This document shows, piece by piece, positions 62,961 to 64,000 of a stretch of DNA of 64,000 bases (its first letter is position 1; every line of letters starts with the position of its first letter). The position numbers were made by a program, and so were the translations under genes. The notes under the pieces are model-generated. The model was not told the DNA's origin. It was given only the letters and a program-made list of their open reading frames with translations, and searched no databases. Source of the DNA: Mariniphaga sp964398855 (GTDB taxonomy: Bacteria; Bacteroidota; Bacteroidia; Bacteroidales; Prolixibacteraceae); the NCBI GenBank assembly GCA_964398855.1, contig CAYNOQ010000003.1, forward strand, positions 12,290-76,289, given 5' to 3'.

Positions 62961-63968
62961 ATGAAAAAGAAGTACAACTGGGCTGTGTTGGGTTGTGGGC
63001 GCATTGCCGGCAAATTCAGCAGCGATTTGAAGTTTTTACCCAACGCCAATCTTTATGCTGCCGCTTCGCGCGATTTTGAAAGAGCGCAGGATTTTGCCCG
63101 TGAAAATGGATTTGAAAAGGCTTACGGCAGCTATGAAGAGATGGTTGCCGACCCTATGGTTGACATTGTGTATGTGGCAACGCCCCATTCGCATCATTAC
63201 GAACACACGCTGCTTTGCCTGAAAAACAAAAAGGCGGTTCTTTGCGAAAAAGCGTTTGCAATCAATAAAAGGGAAGCCGAAGAGATGGTTGCCTGTGCAA
63301 AAGAGAACAACACCTTCTTGATGGAAGCTTTCTGGACGATGTTTCAGCCAAGCTACAACAAGGCGATGGAAATTATCCGCTCGGGAGAGTTGGGCGAATT
63401 GAAAATTGTGCGCTCTGATTTTGCTTTCAAAGCGGCTTTTGACCCGCAAAAGCGACTCTATAATGTTGCTCTTGGCGGCGGTTCGCTGTTAGATATAGGA
63501 ATTTATCCGGTTTTTGCCGCGCTCACATCATTGGGCAAACCGCAAAACATCAAAACTTTTGCAGATTTTAGTCCGACAGGTTCCGAAGAATCGATAAGTA
63601 TTCTTTTTGAATATGATGACGGTAAAATGGCAAATCTCACATCCAGTTTTGCTACATTTTCTCCAACCCAAACCGAATACTGGTTTGAGAAAGGATATAT
63701 GATATTGAATCCCAGATGGTTTACTCCAACAAATATCACTTTGCAAAAAGCAGGTGGTGAAATACAAACCTTTCCATCAGAACATAAGGAAGGATTTGGA
63801 TACCAGTATGAAGCTGCTCATGTGATGGAGTGCCTGGATGCCGGCAAAATTGAAAGCGACAAAATGCCCTGGCAGCTGAGCCTTGACCTGATGGAAACCC
63901 TTGACAGAATTCGTGCAGATGCAGGAATTATTTTCCCTGAACATGACAATACTTCGTTAAAAAATTAA
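62961..63968 (+). CDS. Gfo/Idh/MocA-family NAD(P)-dependent oxidoreductase
   Basis: 335 residues. Rossmann fold at the N-terminus (VLGCGRIAGKFSSDL), the CEKAFAINKREAEEMV segment that holds the catalytic-region lysine (usually CEKP; here the proline is Ala), EAFWTMFQPSYNKAMEI and the GGGSLLDIGIYPVF motif that carries the conserved Asp and, shifted, the place of the usual histidine (here Ile-Tyr). The family oxidises or reduces sugars, inositol and dihydrodiols; EAFW...F and LLDIGIYP match the trans-dihydrodiol/xylose dehydrogenase branch. The gene is complete and ends 32 bases before the window edge. Confidence 0.9.
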   Translation: MKKKYNWAVLGCGRIAGKFSSDLKFLPNANLYAAASRDFERAQDFARENGFEKAYGSYEEMVADPMVDIVYVATPHSHHYEHTLLCLKNKKAVLCEKAFAINKREAEEMVACAKENNTFLMEAFWTMFQPSYNKAMEIIRSGELGELKIVRSDFAFKAAFDPQKRLYNVALGGGSLLDIGIYPVFAALTSLGKPQNIKTFADFSPTGSEESISILFEYDDGKMANLTSSFATFSPTQTEYWFEKGYMILNPRWFTPTNITLQKAGGEIQTFPSEHKEGFGYQYEAAHVMECLDAGKIESDKMPWQLSLDLMETLDRIRADAGIIFPEHDNTSLKN

Positions 63969-64000
63969 GCGGCAATAGTGCCATAATATATAAGTTCATT

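Overview
The window is chromosomal DNA of a Gram-negative member of the Bacteroidota, most likely class Bacteroidia (Bacteroidales or Marinilabiliales-like). This rests on several traits read from the sequence: an LpxC-FabZ fusion beside LpxD and LpxA, a Rho factor with a long basic N-terminal extension, promoters of the TTG-(19-20)-TAnnTTTG type, few Shine-Dalgarno sequences, many lipoproteins, and a DUF5916-type outer-membrane protein. A run of exactly 100 N (21308-21407) shows a scaffolded draft assembly. There is no rRNA, tRNA, CRISPR array, insertion sequence or SusC/SusD pair in the window.

Left part (1-13.3 kb): the end of a Dam-type DNA methylase, then a tightly spaced forward gene set that looks like a sugar-use operon: LacI regulator, ROK sugar kinase, GmhA-like SIS isomerase, GH92 alpha-mannosidase lipoprotein, a PfkB-kinase/HAD-phosphatase fusion, an unidentified protein with a faint deoxyhypusine-synthase-like look, an AGE-family epimerase, an SSS sodium/sugar symporter and a metallophosphoesterase-PA14 lipoprotein. 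The isomerase, kinase and phosphatase activities parallel the order of the ADP-heptose route, but they sit in what looks like a catabolic operon. This is the most unusual assembly in the window.

Second accessory part (13.3-24.9 kb): a reverse metallo-beta-lactamase-fold hydrolase and AraC regulator, divergent from a DapA/NanA-family aldolase, a second SSS symporter, a sialidase-like (BNR) lipoprotein and a protein fusing a sialidase-like propeller to a YdjC/ChbG deacetylase. After the assembly gap come a neutral-ceramidase-like protein, a glycerophosphodiester phosphodiesterase and an alpha/beta hydrolase. Together these suggest use of acidic sugars or glycolipids taken up as small molecules.

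Core part (25-64 kb): HD phosphohydrolase; lipid A genes lpxD, lpxC-fabZ, lpxA; thiL; a SUF iron-sulfur cluster set (sufB, C, D, S, an SBF-type transporter, sufE, a MIP18-type protein) followed by queG; reverse pyruvate:ferredoxin oxidoreductase, an AAA-type ATPase and rho; a repeat-rich 0.8 kb spacer; a small cupin; 2-oxoglutarate dehydrogenase E1 and E2; a small membrane protein; glyA; a HAD phosphatase; a three-gene biotin-dependent acyl-CoA carboxylase; a DUF5916 outer-membrane protein; a MATE exporter; a periplasmic coiled-coil protein; and a Gfo/Idh/MocA oxidoreductase. Having both PFOR and 2-oxoglutarate dehydrogenase suggests a facultative or oxygen-tolerant lifestyle, an inference from gene content only.
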